Shown: in pieces, positions 26,237-34,125 of the stretch
How the letters are laid out: the number at the start of each line of letters is the position of its first letter
Numbering within the stretch: the first letter of the stretch is position 1
Assembly: GCF_023703775.1 (NCBI RefSeq)
Contig: NZ_CP098516.1
Span: 1-64,000, forward strand
From: Haloplanus sp. GDY1
Lineage (GTDB): Archaea > Halobacteriota > Halobacteria > Halobacteriales > Haloferacaceae
Direction of reading: 5' to 3'
Length of the DNA: 64,000 nucleotides
Translations under genes and position numbers: made by a program
The notes under the pieces: generated by a model
Databases searched by the model: none
The model's input: the letters and a program-made list of their open reading frames with translations, nothing else
Told to the model about the DNA's origin: nothing

Positions 26237-27681
26237 CATCCGTTCTAGTTTAACGCGACAACCGACCGCCGTCTGTTGATCTGATATCGTCGCAACTACC
26301 CGGTTGAGAAACCCGGTGGAAAGTATGACCTACAGCCCACCGGATTCAGTCGTAGTTGACCGGATTCAAAGAGCGTTTCCCTCCGATGAGTTGCGCGAGC
26401 GCGCTCGCGCAACGAATCTCGTTGAACGTCAGCGCAAGTTCGACATCGTTGCACTATTCTACACACTCTCGTTTGGCTTCGCTGCCGGCTCAGACCGCTC
26501 TCTACAAGCATTTCTCGAACGCTACGTCGAGATGGCTGACTGCGACGAACTCTCCTACGCAGCGTTCCACAACTGGTTCGAACCGGGCTTCGTTGCACTC
26601 CTTCGAGAGATTCTCGATGACGCTATCGAGAATCTCGATACTGGACGAACCGACTTGAACGGACGTCTCGAACGCTTTCGAGACGTCCTGATTGCCGACG
26701 CGACTATCGTTTCACTGTACCAGGACGCCGCTGATGTCTACGCAGCAACTGGCGAGGACCAAGCTGAACTGAAGCTCCACCTCATCGAGTCACTCTCGAC
26801 AGGTCTCCCAACACGGCTCCGCACAACCGACGGAACAACGCATGAACGGAGTCAGCTACCCACCGGAGAGTGGGTAGCTGACGCCCTCATACTCCTTGAT
26901 CTAGGCTTCTACGACTTCTGGCTGTTCGACCGAATCGACCAGAACGGCGGATGGTTCGTCTCCCGCGTCAAGGACAACGCGAACTTCGAGATTGTCGAAG
27001 AACTACGGACGTGGCGGGGTAACAGTATCCCGCTGGAAGGGGAGTCGCTGCAGGCCGTCCTTGACGACCTGCAGCGACAGGAGATTGATATCCGAATCAC
27101 GCTCTCGTTTGATCGCAAACGAGGGTCGGGCGCAAGCGCGACCCGGACGTTTCGGCTGATCGGTCTGCGCAACGAGGAGACCGACGAGTACCATCTGTAT
27201 CTGACGAATCTCGGCAAGGAGGGCTATAGCGCGCCCGATATCGCGCAGCTCTATCGGGCGCGCTGGGAAGTCGAGTTGCTGTTCAAGGAGTTAAAATCGC
27301 GGTTCGGTTTGGACGAGATCAACACGACCGACGCCTACATTATCGAGGCGCTGGTTATTATGGCAGCAATTTCGCTGATGATGAGCCGTGTAATTGTGGA
27401 CGAGTTGCGGTCAGTTGAGGCCAGACAGCGTGAGGCCGAAGCCGCCGCAGACGCCGACGAGTCGGCGTCGCGGCTCCCTCGGCGTCGCTGTTCGCTAGCC
27501 GTGGAGCGGCACGCTCATCTGATTCAGCTATATCTCATGGTTGAGTTGGGTTACGAACTACCGGATTTGGACGAGCTGTTGCTGTGGGCGTCACGAAATC
27601 CAAATCCACACAGGAAACGGCTACGCAGCCAGGTTGAATCGGGTGAGTTCAGCTTTGCTCGCCACTAAACTAGAACGGATG
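26237..27681 (+). mobile_element. ISH8-like element (IS4 family) with exact ends
   Basis: Perfect 16-bp terminal inverted repeats, CATCCGTTCTAGTTTA (26237-26252) and TAAACTAGAACGGATG (27666-27681), bound a 1445-bp element. The 10-bp direct repeat GGGCTGGGAG flanks it at 26227-26236 and 27682-27691, as expected for the target duplication of ISH8-type elements. The intact ends and transposase suggest recent insertion. The target site lies in intergenic DNA. Confidence 0.92.
26325..27668 (+). CDS. IS4-family transposase, ISH8 group
   Basis: This 447-residue transposase has the IS4-type DDE triad: Asp in VLIADATIVSLYQ, Asp in LILLDLGFYDFWLFDRI, and the YREK-like Glu in YRARWEVELLFKELKSRFGL. A helical C-terminal tail follows. 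The ATG at 26325 was preferred to an in-frame TTG at 26304. The gene fills almost all of the element bounded by 16-bp inverted repeats and looks intact. Confidence 0.92.
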   Translation: MTYSPPDSVVVDRIQRAFPSDELRERARATNLVERQRKFDIVALFYTLSFGFAAGSDRSLQAFLERYVEMADCDELSYAAFHNWFEPGFVALLREILDDAIENLDTGRTDLNGRLERFRDVLIADATIVSLYQDAADVYAATGEDQAELKLHLIESLSTGLPTRLRTTDGTTHERSQLPTGEWVADALILLDLGFYDFWLFDRIDQNGGWFVSRVKDNANFEIVEELRTWRGNSIPLEGESLQAVLDDLQRQEIDIRITLSFDRKRGSGASATRTFRLIGLRNEETDEYHLYLTNLGKEGYSAPDIAQLYRARWEVELLFKELKSRFGLDEINTTDAYIIEALVIMAAISLMMSRVIVDELRSVEARQREAEAAADADESASRLPRRRCSLAVERHAHLIQLYLMVELGYELPDLDELLLWASRNPNPHRKRLRSQVESGEFSFARH

Positions 27682-27811
27682 GGGCTGGGAGTTGTATAGC
27701 TGATGTCCTCCTCTCAACCTGATTTATTCGGGCAGTCTAGGATTTATTAAATATAGTCGCATTATAATTACTTACCTAACACCTATTGGCGAGTTCCGGA
27801 GTATATGGAAT

Positions 27812-28156
27812 ATGCGGAACGAAATATATCGGGGAGCAACAAAACTCATTAGATCCCGCAGTAACGATGCACTCCGCATTGTATTCCGATATACTCAAGA
27901 TACGATTGATATTATGTACATAGATGAACAGATACTCAATGAGGACCTCTTACCACGGATTGAACGGCTCCGAACTCGCGCCCTCGAAATTGCTGAGATG
28001 TCTGCGGCAACAATAATTACCGCCTATGGTGAACTCGAAACTATCCTCGCTACCCATGACGATGCAATCATTCTCTACTTACTGGCAGGTGATGATGAAG
28101 GAATAATCGCCACTCATGACCGGACTGAGGCCCCCTTTAATAACGAGCTTCTCTGA
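27812..28156 (+). CDS. Haloarchaeal conserved hypothetical protein
   Basis: This 114-residue protein opens with RNEIYRGATKLIRSRSNDALRI, has a central DIMYIDEQILNEDLLPRIERLR, and ends DDEGIIATHDRTEAPFNNELL. The arrangement (short helix, strand pair, regulatory-like C terminus) recalls small uncharacterised haloarchaeal proteins that often sit beside signalling genes. I do not recognise a named function. Its codon use is more AT-rich than the gvp block, consistent with acquired DNA. Confidence 0.55.
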   Translation: MRNEIYRGATKLIRSRSNDALRIVFRYTQDTIDIMYIDEQILNEDLLPRIERLRTRALEIAEMSAATIITAYGELETILATHDDAIILYLLAGDDEGIIATHDRTEAPFNNELL

Positions 28157-28196
28157 CCCGGAGTTGCAACCGGATATGCTGAACAAAGTATTGGTT

Positions 28197-28588
28197 GTGT
28201 CGCACACTACTTCTGGGATTTAACAGCGTGTTTTATGCTTTCGATGAGTAATTTACGGTGAGTATACTGTAAAGCGACGCCATCATGCGGTTTCCTGATT
28301 TTCTTCGTGTTGATGCCGGTGGTGCAAGAGTCGTGCGAGGTCGGCATTTGTCATTTTCTCTTGATCTAACGCACATTGAGCGGCGTGATCGATGGCGAGC
28401 GCCATCGATTCCAGGTCATGGCGCATCATGACTCGGGACAACTTGGCTGCGGTCTCGTTGCTGATCGTGACGGTCGTGTAGCCGTTTGGCGGCATATTCG
28501 CCCGAAAGCAGTGGTTTACTGTAAGCTTATCGTAATTGTACCCAGAAGCGCTAATCTTCGAATAAACCCCAGAAGTAGTGTGCGACAC
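28197..28588. mobile_element. MITE-like element with 26-bp inverted repeats carrying a small gene
   Basis: GTGTCGCACACTACTTCTGG is the start of a 26-base left end (28197-28222). It is matched in inverted orientation at 28563-28588 with one mismatch. The 392-bp unit contains only one convincing gene, a 70-residue protein on the minus strand. It interrupts a transposase fragment whose frame reads up to its right end. I could not find a clear target duplication. A non-autonomous element mobilised by another IS is the simplest reading. Confidence 0.6.
28283..28495 (-). CDS. Small ribbon-helix-helix-like protein inside the MITE-like element
   Basis: This 70-residue protein starts MPPNGYTTVTISNETAAKLS and has a helix DLESMALAIDHAAQCALDQ and a His/Gln/Glu-rich end. 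The TVTISNETAAKLSRVMMRH opening resembles CopG/RHH-type antitoxin or regulator N termini (strand then helix). The reading frame continues upstream through the element end into a transposase fragment, but ATG 28495 gives a natural start. It may control the element or act as an orphan antitoxin; both are guesses. Confidence 0.5.
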   Translation of the reverse strand: MPPNGYTTVTISNETAAKLSRVMMRHDLESMALAIDHAAQCALDQEKMTNADLARLLHHRHQHEENQETA

Positions 28589-28702
28589 GACCTGTTGATT
28601 GGCGGCAAGGTACCGAAAGACGACGTCACGTTCAAGCAACCGATCTAGTTTCCGGGAGCTTCGGACGCCGATAGAATAGCCAAAGATGAGGACTTTCAAC
28701 AT
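28589..28702 (-). pseudogene. Transposase N-terminal fragment (IS1182-like)
   Basis: About 37 residues, MLKVLIFGYSIGVRSSRKLD and then RLLERDVVFRYLAANQ, match the conserved start of IS1182-type transposases (LKVLLYGYATGVRSSRKLE... type). The frame then runs into the MITE-like element and loses similarity. The upstream part of the gene is also absent (a stop lies just before). It marks an older IS broken by later insertion. Confidence 0.6.
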
Positions 28703-28941
28703 CAGGACGGGGAGAAGGACGGCCGCCTAAGCAAAATTGGCAGTAGTGTCTTGTCAGCTATTACTGGAGATGTCATAGAACTATTCACGGGGAACGGTTT
28801 TCCGCTCACGATTCGGTAGATCAACTATTTCAAAGGAAGACGCTAAACAACACAAGGAGTTTGACCTAGAAACGACCAGTTGAAACACTGCTTGTCGCCC
28901 CCGGCCAGCCTTTATTATTGCGTGGGGCGTAGTATCTGGTA

Positions 28942-29241
28942 ATGGCTGAAATCGTCTCGACGAACGATACCCTGGGTGGTGCGCCCCGAATCGAGGGGAG
29001 GCGTATCGGCGTCCACCACATCGCGAAGCGGGTACGTGACGCTGGAGACTCCCCAGAACAGGTCGCCGCCGACTACGATCTCGATATCGCCGATGTCTAC
29101 CGTGCCCTAGTGTATTATTACGACCACGCTGACGAGATGCACCAGATCCAAGCCGAGTGCCAATCAGTTCCTGACGAGCTGTCTGTCGTTCGCGGCCCCG
29201 AGGACCTCGACTCGAAGACTCAGTCAGAGCCCGAAGCATGA
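28942..29241 (+). CDS. DUF433-family antitoxin
   Basis: This 99-residue protein has the DUF433 core: a start IVSTNDTLGGAPRIEGRRIGV, then HHIAKRVRDAGDSPEQVAADYDL and a helix DVYRALVYYYDHADEM. This is a winged-helix-like DNA-binding fold used as the antitoxin in VapBC-like pairs. It overlaps the next gene by four bases (ATGA), the classic order of antitoxin before toxin, and is likely to repress the pair's promoter. Confidence 0.87.
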   Translation: MAEIVSTNDTLGGAPRIEGRRIGVHHIAKRVRDAGDSPEQVAADYDLDIADVYRALVYYYDHADEMHQIQAECQSVPDELSVVRGPEDLDSKTQSEPEA

Positions 29242-29573
29242 GGCTGCTGGCTGACGAGCACGTCCCACCAGCTATTGTTTCTGCGCTCCGTGGTGAAGGA
29301 CACGATGTAGCTGTCGTTGGGGGTGATGTTGATCTGGGCTCTGAGGATACGGTTCTCTTAAAGTACGCACGTGAAACCGACCGCCTCATTCTGAGTGAGG
29401 ATACTGATTTTCGTGGGGCTGATCCAGAACTGAACGTTGAGCACCACCCCGGCATTTTGGCCTGCGATACAACTGCTTCGGCGGGCGAAATCGCTGCGGC
29501 AATTCGACGAATCGAGATGTATACCACCGATCTTACTGAAACGGTTCTCTACGTCCCAGGCAACTGGTTGTGA
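29238..29573 (+). CDS. DUF5615/PIN-like toxin
   Basis: This 111-residue protein has the PIN-like core of DUF5615: acidic LLADEHVPPAIVSALRGEGH at the start, VVGGDVDLGSEDTVLLKYA, and RLILSEDTDFRGAD in the middle. The conserved acids (Asp5, Glu6, Asp54-Asp56 region) would bind metal in an RNase active site. Such proteins pair with DUF433 antitoxins. The four-base overlap with the upstream gene supports one toxin-antitoxin unit that may stabilise this accessory region. Confidence 0.87.
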   Translation: MRLLADEHVPPAIVSALRGEGHDVAVVGGDVDLGSEDTVLLKYARETDRLILSEDTDFRGADPELNVEHHPGILACDTTASAGEIAAAIRRIEMYTTDLTETVLYVPGNWL

Positions 29574-29633
29574 CCACCTCAATAGCACCAAGAAACTGCT
29601 AACTAACTCGGACCACTACCCGTTTTCATAACC

Positions 29634-30166
29634 TCAGCCAGAAAAACGAGAAAAGGACTCCATCGCTGTCTCTCGATAAAACGTATACGTTCCGTACTCC
29701 GGGCGGTCAAAGCCTGGAAGGTCATCGTCGAGGCGGTCAACTGTGGACGCCCAGAGCGCCTCGGCGGAGCTGCACGCACCAGGATTGCGTTCGTACAATT
29801 GCTTCCGTAGTTCGCTTGCTTCGAGTGATCCGTGGTCGTCTAAGACTCGAGCAGCATCCAGCAAAACAGCGCGAGCGTGGTCACTCCGTGGTTCATTATT
29901 ATCGAACCACCGTTTAAAACCGTCGAAATTTCGCTGTTCCTTAGCTGGTGGTTGGTCCTCTCTTGGCTGTTCTGTAGTAGCCGGGTCGTGATCCGGGGGG
30001 GGGAGCCATCCGATGGTGAACTCACAGGTGATGAGACAGAGGAGTCTGATGGTTGATCTCTCTCGAGTTGGAACTGTTCAACCTCCTCCTCGAGGTCGGT
30101 TATCCGTTGCGTGAATTCATCATAATAGTCGGCCAGTTCGTCAACGGTCTGTCTGATCTCCCCGAC
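29634..30166 (-). pseudogene. Gene broken at a nine-G homopolymer
   Basis: From 30166 the minus strand reads a coiled-coil segment (QTVDELADYYDEFTQRITDL, EEEVEQFQLE), then a Ser/Pro linker. At the run 29995-30003 (nine G on the plus strand) the frame breaks. With one extra base the frame continues smoothly as DHDPATTEQPREDQPPAKEQ, then NFDGFKRWFDNNEPRSDHAR, LLDAARVLDDHGSLEASELR and GFDRPEYGTYTFYRET to the stop at 29634. No good start codon is visible upstream (a TGA precedes). I do not recognise the family; the C-terminal part looks like a small haloarchaeal winged-helix-type domain. Confidence 0.6.
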
Positions 30167-30488
30167 TCAGGTGCTATCGGCCGTCGTGATCTTATACGAT
30201 ATGTCACTATAACTGCATATTTTGTTTAGAATATGCTGTAGAAAAGAAGTCGTGAACGTTTCGTGTCGTTCGCAACTAAACCCAGCCGAGGCGACCCCCC
30301 ACAGTTTCGGAAGATGGGCTAGTCTCAATGAGAATCAGCGACTACTCGGTATGATTTCGTGTGGTAAGTACCCGAGACCAGCACTGATTGGTCTCGAATA
30401 CCGAGCGTGCACCAACAATTGCGCGGAAATCGGCGATGATGGACAGCGTTGCCACTCAACCATAGTGAGCGTTCGAGTGTCCAGGCGC

Positions 30489-30725
30489 TCAGTCGGGTGG
30501 AATCAGCGCCGAGGCGACGAGCTCGACACACTCGCCGGCAGTCAGAACCGGTGCATAGTCCATCTCGCTATCGACACCCTCTTTCAGTAGGAAGTCGGTG
30601 AGCCGCCAAATGTTGTACATTAACACCGCGAACACGAAGTAGAACAGTCTCACTCTGTAGTCTTTCGAGGAGGTCTTCGCGAGGAAGTCTCTCTTGGTGC
30701 TCTTGTACTCGTTCTCAATCTGCTA
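30489..30725 (-). pseudogene. 3' fragment of a DDE transposase
   Basis: The minus strand reads YSHR-stop-QIENEYKSTKRDFLAKTS, SKDYRVRLFYFVFAVLMYNI and WRLTDFLL before a stop at 30489. This is the end of a DDE domain: the catalytic Glu in IENEYKS and the hydrophobic tail. It is related in pattern to the transposase at 3638. A nonsense codon replaces an expected Trp. Most of 30167-31063 is otherwise free of genes; 30780-31040 is distinctly AT-rich. Confidence 0.65.
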
Positions 30726-31030
30726 GCGGTGACTATATCGCTGGCAGGTCGACAGGATGGCTGATCCACATCACTGCAGCAGTCGTAAGTATTCGTGCGA
30801 AGGAGACGGTCTGATTATGAAAACAAGATCAAAAAGCGAAAATATTTATAAATTTTGTGTAACGGCCGAATTCATTTTGGTTGTCTTCAGCCGGTACGTC
30901 GTTAGTGACAAAATAGGTGTTCTCTCGCTCCGGATCTTTTTCGGGCATCATAGTTCTGGTTCTGTTCGTAGATAGAGATGATAAAAAACTAACCACACCT
31001 CAGCAGAGATATGTAAACAACTAGTAACAC

Positions 31031-31043
31031 AATTATTAAGTGG
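31031..31043 (+). promoter_or_regulatory. TATA-box candidate for the precursor peptide gene
   Basis: AATTATTAAGTGG lies about 21-33 bases before the ATG at 31064. That fits a leaderless or nearly leaderless transcript. The stretch before it is AT-rich. Confidence 0.45.
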
Positions 31044-31063
31044 CTCCCAATTAACCTTCACAT

Positions 31064-31297
31064 ATGTCACGACAAAACGTGACCGCGGACGGCATCGACC
31101 TCGAGATCTCGGAGTTCGGCCACAGTGGTCCCACCCCGCCGGCTATGAATTCCAGTTGTGGCGGCCCCGGCTGCGGCGGCCCCTCGTGTAACTCCGACTT
31201 CGCCCCCAACAGTAACTCCGAGTGCAACGCCCAAGCCAATTCCAGTTGTGGCGGCCCCGGCTGCGGCGGCCCCTCGTGTAACTCCGACAGCAACTGA
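31064..31297 (+). CDS. Azole-peptide (LAP/TOMM) precursor with duplicated core
   Basis: This 77-residue peptide has a leader of about 28 residues (MSRQNVTADGIDLEISEFGH, GPTPPAM). A Gly/Cys/Ser/Asn-rich core follows that resembles microcin B17. NSSCGGPGCGGPSCNSD occurs twice (29-45 and 59-75), separated by FAPNSNSECNAQA. Seven Cys (32, 37, 42, 54, 62, 67, 72) and many Ser are potential thiazole and oxazole sites. The enzymes needed (YcaO, SagB-type dehydrogenase, leader-binding partner) are encoded at 37873-40855. The repeats are encoded by identical 51-base units. It begins the plus-strand gene set 31064-34000. Confidence 0.85.
   Translation: MSRQNVTADGIDLEISEFGHSGPTPPAMNSSCGGPGCGGPSCNSDFAPNSNSECNAQANSSCGGPGCGGPSCNSDSN
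31148..31198 (+). repeat. Core-coding 51-bp direct repeat, copy 1
   Basis: Fifty-one bases encoding NSSCGGPGCGGPSCNSD are identical, base for base, to 31238-31288. The offset is 90 bases. The lack of synonymous differences implies a recent duplication or ongoing conversion of the peptide core. Confidence 0.95.
31238..31288 (+). repeat. Core-coding 51-bp direct repeat, copy 2
   Basis: This is the second identical copy of the core-coding unit at 31148-31198. It is followed only by codons for Ser-Asn and the stop, so the peptide ends just after the repeat. Confidence 0.95.
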
Positions 31298-31389
31298 ACG
31301 GTTCGATCCACGGGCGGGCTTGGTCACATCTCGGAAGCATCCGAGGTGGAAGGGTATAGGGCGGTCGGCAGCAACTCCAACTAGTATTC

Positions 31390-32502
31390 TTGATATCCAA
31401 TCCACTCGCGGGGATCGAGTCGATTTACAATCAGACGAAAAGATACGTCTACCGGAGCAAACTATGCCGAGAAGCACGAATCCGGTATCGATTAGCGAAC
31501 AGGGAACTGGAACGGTGGGGCGAGTTCGATGTCCCCCTGCTTGAGCGTCAGAACTACTGGCGTAAGGGTTTTCTCACCCGATCGTCGGTGATTTACCCGC
31601 TTGATTCGTGGGACGACCGAACGTTTGTTACGGATATCGAGCGGGAACGGTCGAACCAGATAAATACATGGCACGGGATTGCCACCAGGAACAAATTATT
31701 GTTTGCCCGACAGCTTCGATCGGTCCCGAACGTCGATCACCCTACCGTGTTTGCCATCGTTGAGGCGGAGACCGTCGTGCCGGAACAATGGGGGAGTTCG
31801 ACGACCGTCAGTATCTTTGACATCCTAAAACAGAAGGGGGCGGTCGTACTCAAACCGATTTACGGTTATCGCGGCCAGGGCATCTACGTGATTCAGCGAC
31901 CCAATCCCGGCACATATCTCCTCAACGGAGAGAAGACGACGGAGAACGACCTGCGATCGTTGATCGCCTCGCTCTCCAGATACCTCGTCACCGAGTACGT
32001 CGACCAAGCGGCGTACCTCCACGCCATCTATCCGGAGGCCACGAACACGCTTCGGCTGGTGACGATTCGGCCGTCGACAGCCGAGTCCCCACGGATCATT
32101 GCGGCCGTCCAGCGAATTGGAACGGATACGACCTCGCCCACCGATAACTGGTCGAATAATGGGCTCGCGGCGCAGATCGACCGCAACGCTGGCGAACTGA
32201 TGGCGGCAGTTGGCCTCAGGGACGGTGAACGGGTAGCGTTCGGCGAACACCCCGATACGAACGCACGAATTAAAGGGCGGCGGATTCCGTGCTGGGAATC
32301 GATCCGTGAGCGGACTGTTGAGGCAGCGTCGGCGTTTCCGGAACTCCCGTATCTCGCTTGGGACGTTGTCCCTCAAGACGAGGGGCCGCCAGCCGTCATC
32401 GAAGCGAACGCGTTCCCGGATGTGGATATACTGCAGCTCCGCGAACCACTCTTGAAGGATGAGACGACCAATGCGTTTTTCGAAGATCACGGCGTCATCT
32501 GA
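31390..32502 (+). CDS. ATP-grasp enzyme beside the precursor gene
   Basis: This protein of about 370 residues has ATP-grasp features. The nucleotide loop is VVLKPIYGYRGQGIYVIQ, followed by VTEYVDQA and a TLRLVTIRP strand. The metal-binding end is LAWDVVPQDEGPPAVIEANA with Glu and Asn. It resembles the sugar-transfer-associated ATP-grasp group and alpha-glutamate-ligase-like enzymes. In this cluster it could add an amino acid or make an amide on the peptide, or build a self-protection product; the substrate is unknown. No ATG fits well; the frame opens at 31360 and TTG 31390 is the likeliest start. Confidence 0.7.
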   Translation: MISNPLAGIESIYNQTKRYVYRSKLCREARIRYRLANRELERWGEFDVPLLERQNYWRKGFLTRSSVIYPLDSWDDRTFVTDIERERSNQINTWHGIATRNKLLFARQLRSVPNVDHPTVFAIVEAETVVPEQWGSSTTVSIFDILKQKGAVVLKPIYGYRGQGIYVIQRPNPGTYLLNGEKTTENDLRSLIASLSRYLVTEYVDQAAYLHAIYPEATNTLRLVTIRPSTAESPRIIAAVQRIGTDTTSPTDNWSNNGLAAQIDRNAGELMAAVGLRDGERVAFGEHPDTNARIKGRRIPCWESIRERTVEAASAFPELPYLAWDVVPQDEGPPAVIEANAFPDVDILQLREPLLKDETTNAFFEDHGVI

Positions 32503-32589
32503 TTCGTAGCACCGAAAAACGGGGCGTGGAGGGAAGAGAGCAACAAATATTTCCATCGACGTACACGTTCCAACAGAACCCCAAACACT

Positions 32590-33186
32590 ATGCTGGCTGC
32601 TTTCGCGGATTTCGATCCCAGTCCGCTCCCGGCGCTGGATCTTGTGATTGCGATCCTCCTCGGCCTGTACACGCTTCTGGCGGTACTGCAGTCGGTGAAG
32701 CCAAAGCTGTTGTTCGCGCACGTCGGCCATGTCGCTCGATTTATACCGCAGTACAATTTTTTTGCCCCGGAAGCCCGTATCTTGGGGTTTAGATTTGCAT
32801 ATCGAGACAGATTAACTGATGGGACTCACACCGAATGGACGTACGTTGACGATATTGCGTTCCAGTTCCGGCCGTATACGTTCCTCTGGAACCCCAGACG
32901 AACGACGCAAAAAGCACTGGATGTCGTTGTTTTTTGGCTACTTTCGTTCGTAAACTTTCATCACGATATGGGAGAGGGGATGCGAGATCTGACCGCAATC
33001 GACGGCGAGATACCCCACTTCTCACATAAGATGCTGATCGAGTTCACGAAATCACAACCCCACCACCCGGACGCCGAATTGACGCAGTTCATCGTCAAGC
33101 AGTCTGTACGGTCACAGGAGGAAGACCGCCAAATGCTGCTCTCCAGGTGGTACGAGCTACGAGACGACGGTGGCGAAGATGATTGA
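32590..33186 (+). CDS. Membrane-anchored hypothetical protein in the azole-peptide cluster
   Basis: This 198-residue protein has one clear transmembrane helix near the N terminus (LDLVIAILLGLYTLLAVLQS). A soluble part follows with YNFFAPEARILGFRFAYRDR and a second hydrophobic patch ALDVVVFWLLSFVNF. I do not recognise a family. It follows the ATP-grasp gene by 87 bases and overlaps the next membrane-protein gene, so the two probably form one functional pair, possibly immunity, transport or membrane-bound modification. Confidence 0.6.
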   Translation: MLAAFADFDPSPLPALDLVIAILLGLYTLLAVLQSVKPKLLFAHVGHVARFIPQYNFFAPEARILGFRFAYRDRLTDGTHTEWTYVDDIAFQFRPYTFLWNPRRTTQKALDVVVFWLLSFVNFHHDMGEGMRDLTAIDGEIPHFSHKMLIEFTKSQPHHPDAELTQFIVKQSVRSQEEDRQMLLSRWYELRDDGGEDD

Positions 33187-34000
33187 CGATGGGACGGTAC
33201 TACGCGTACTCCAGGCTGGGGTAGCCTTGTACTGCATTGTGACCGGCTTGCAGGCGATTGTCGAGTTCGACCGCTATACCAACGGCGGCGTGCTCAGTTC
33301 CAGTATCGCCACGTTACAGTTCGAGAAGGAGTGGCAGGCACGGCTGTTTAGGCTCTTCCTCGGCGATAGGCGATTCAAATACGTACTTTACATACACGTC
33401 TTCGCCGGAGGGCTGCTTGAGATACAGGCGATTGTGAACGACCTTTCGCCGTGGAGTCCGCTGGTCCTCCTCTTAACGACCATTCTCTTTGGAATCCGAC
33501 ACCATGCGGGACTGAACGGAACATACCATGTCAGTCTGGTTGTCCTTCTAGGGATACTCTGGGCGTCAATCACCACGTCGGCGCTCGCAATCACGTTGGC
33601 AATCGGCTTCGTCACTGTGCAAGTGGTGCTGTCATACACGGTGGCCGGATGGCTGAAACTCACTGTTGCAGATTGGCGAAACGGAACGATGCTGAGTGAC
33701 ATCGCTGACGCAGAAATATGGGTCGCAGACGGCGCCTCGAGAGCACTTGCCCGATTCCCTGCAGTGACGAAGCCACTCAGCCGGGGTATTATCGCCTTCG
33801 AGTGTCTGTTCCCGATCGCGCTTGTTGCTCCGAGAGAAATCACAATCGGGCTGCTTGTCGTCGGATTGGGTTTTCACGCAATCAACGCACTTAGCATGGG
33901 GTTCAACACGTTTATTATCATTTACCCAGCGACCTACCCGTCGATCTACTACACCAATCGCCTGCTCCATGCGGCTGTTGAGGTCCCATACCCACTGTGA
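33179..34000 (+). CDS. Multi-pass membrane protein, HTTM-like
   Basis: This 273-residue hydrophobic protein has about six to seven predicted transmembrane segments. They include VLQAGVALYCIVTGLQAIV, PLVLLLTTILFGIRHHAG, VSLVVLLGILWASITTSALA and ITIGLLVVGLGFHAINALSM. The pattern, with HH near a membrane edge and FIIIYPATYPSIYYTN near the end, recalls HTTM-type (vitamin-K-carboxylase-like) membrane domains, but the match is by eye. ATG 33179 was chosen; GTG 33170 is an alternative. It ends the plus-strand part of the cluster, tail to tail with the amidase gene. Confidence 0.6.
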   Translation: MIDDGTVLRVLQAGVALYCIVTGLQAIVEFDRYTNGGVLSSSIATLQFEKEWQARLFRLFLGDRRFKYVLYIHVFAGGLLEIQAIVNDLSPWSPLVLLLTTILFGIRHHAGLNGTYHVSLVVLLGILWASITTSALAITLAIGFVTVQVVLSYTVAGWLKLTVADWRNGTMLSDIADAEIWVADGASRALARFPAVTKPLSRGIIAFECLFPIALVAPREITIGLLVVGLGFHAINALSMGFNTFIIIYPATYPSIYYTNRLLHAAVEVPYPL

Positions 34001-34125
34001 CCGTGTCGGCCTGCCTGTCGCCATCGGCCGACCCTGCGTTTGAAAAAACGTCGCGCTTCGCAAATGCGCGAGCAGGGCGATGTCGAACGAGTACTTAAGC
34101 CGAACGTATCACTTCGAAGCGTCGA

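Noticed and set aside
30222..30590. Plus-strand 122-codon frame
   Set aside because: It is Cys/Arg-rich without a family and partly antisense to a transposase remnant.
31067..31477. Minus-strand Gly/Ala-rich frame over the precursor gene
   Set aside because: It mirrors the repeated precursor core; the plus strand has the start, promoter-like element and family features.
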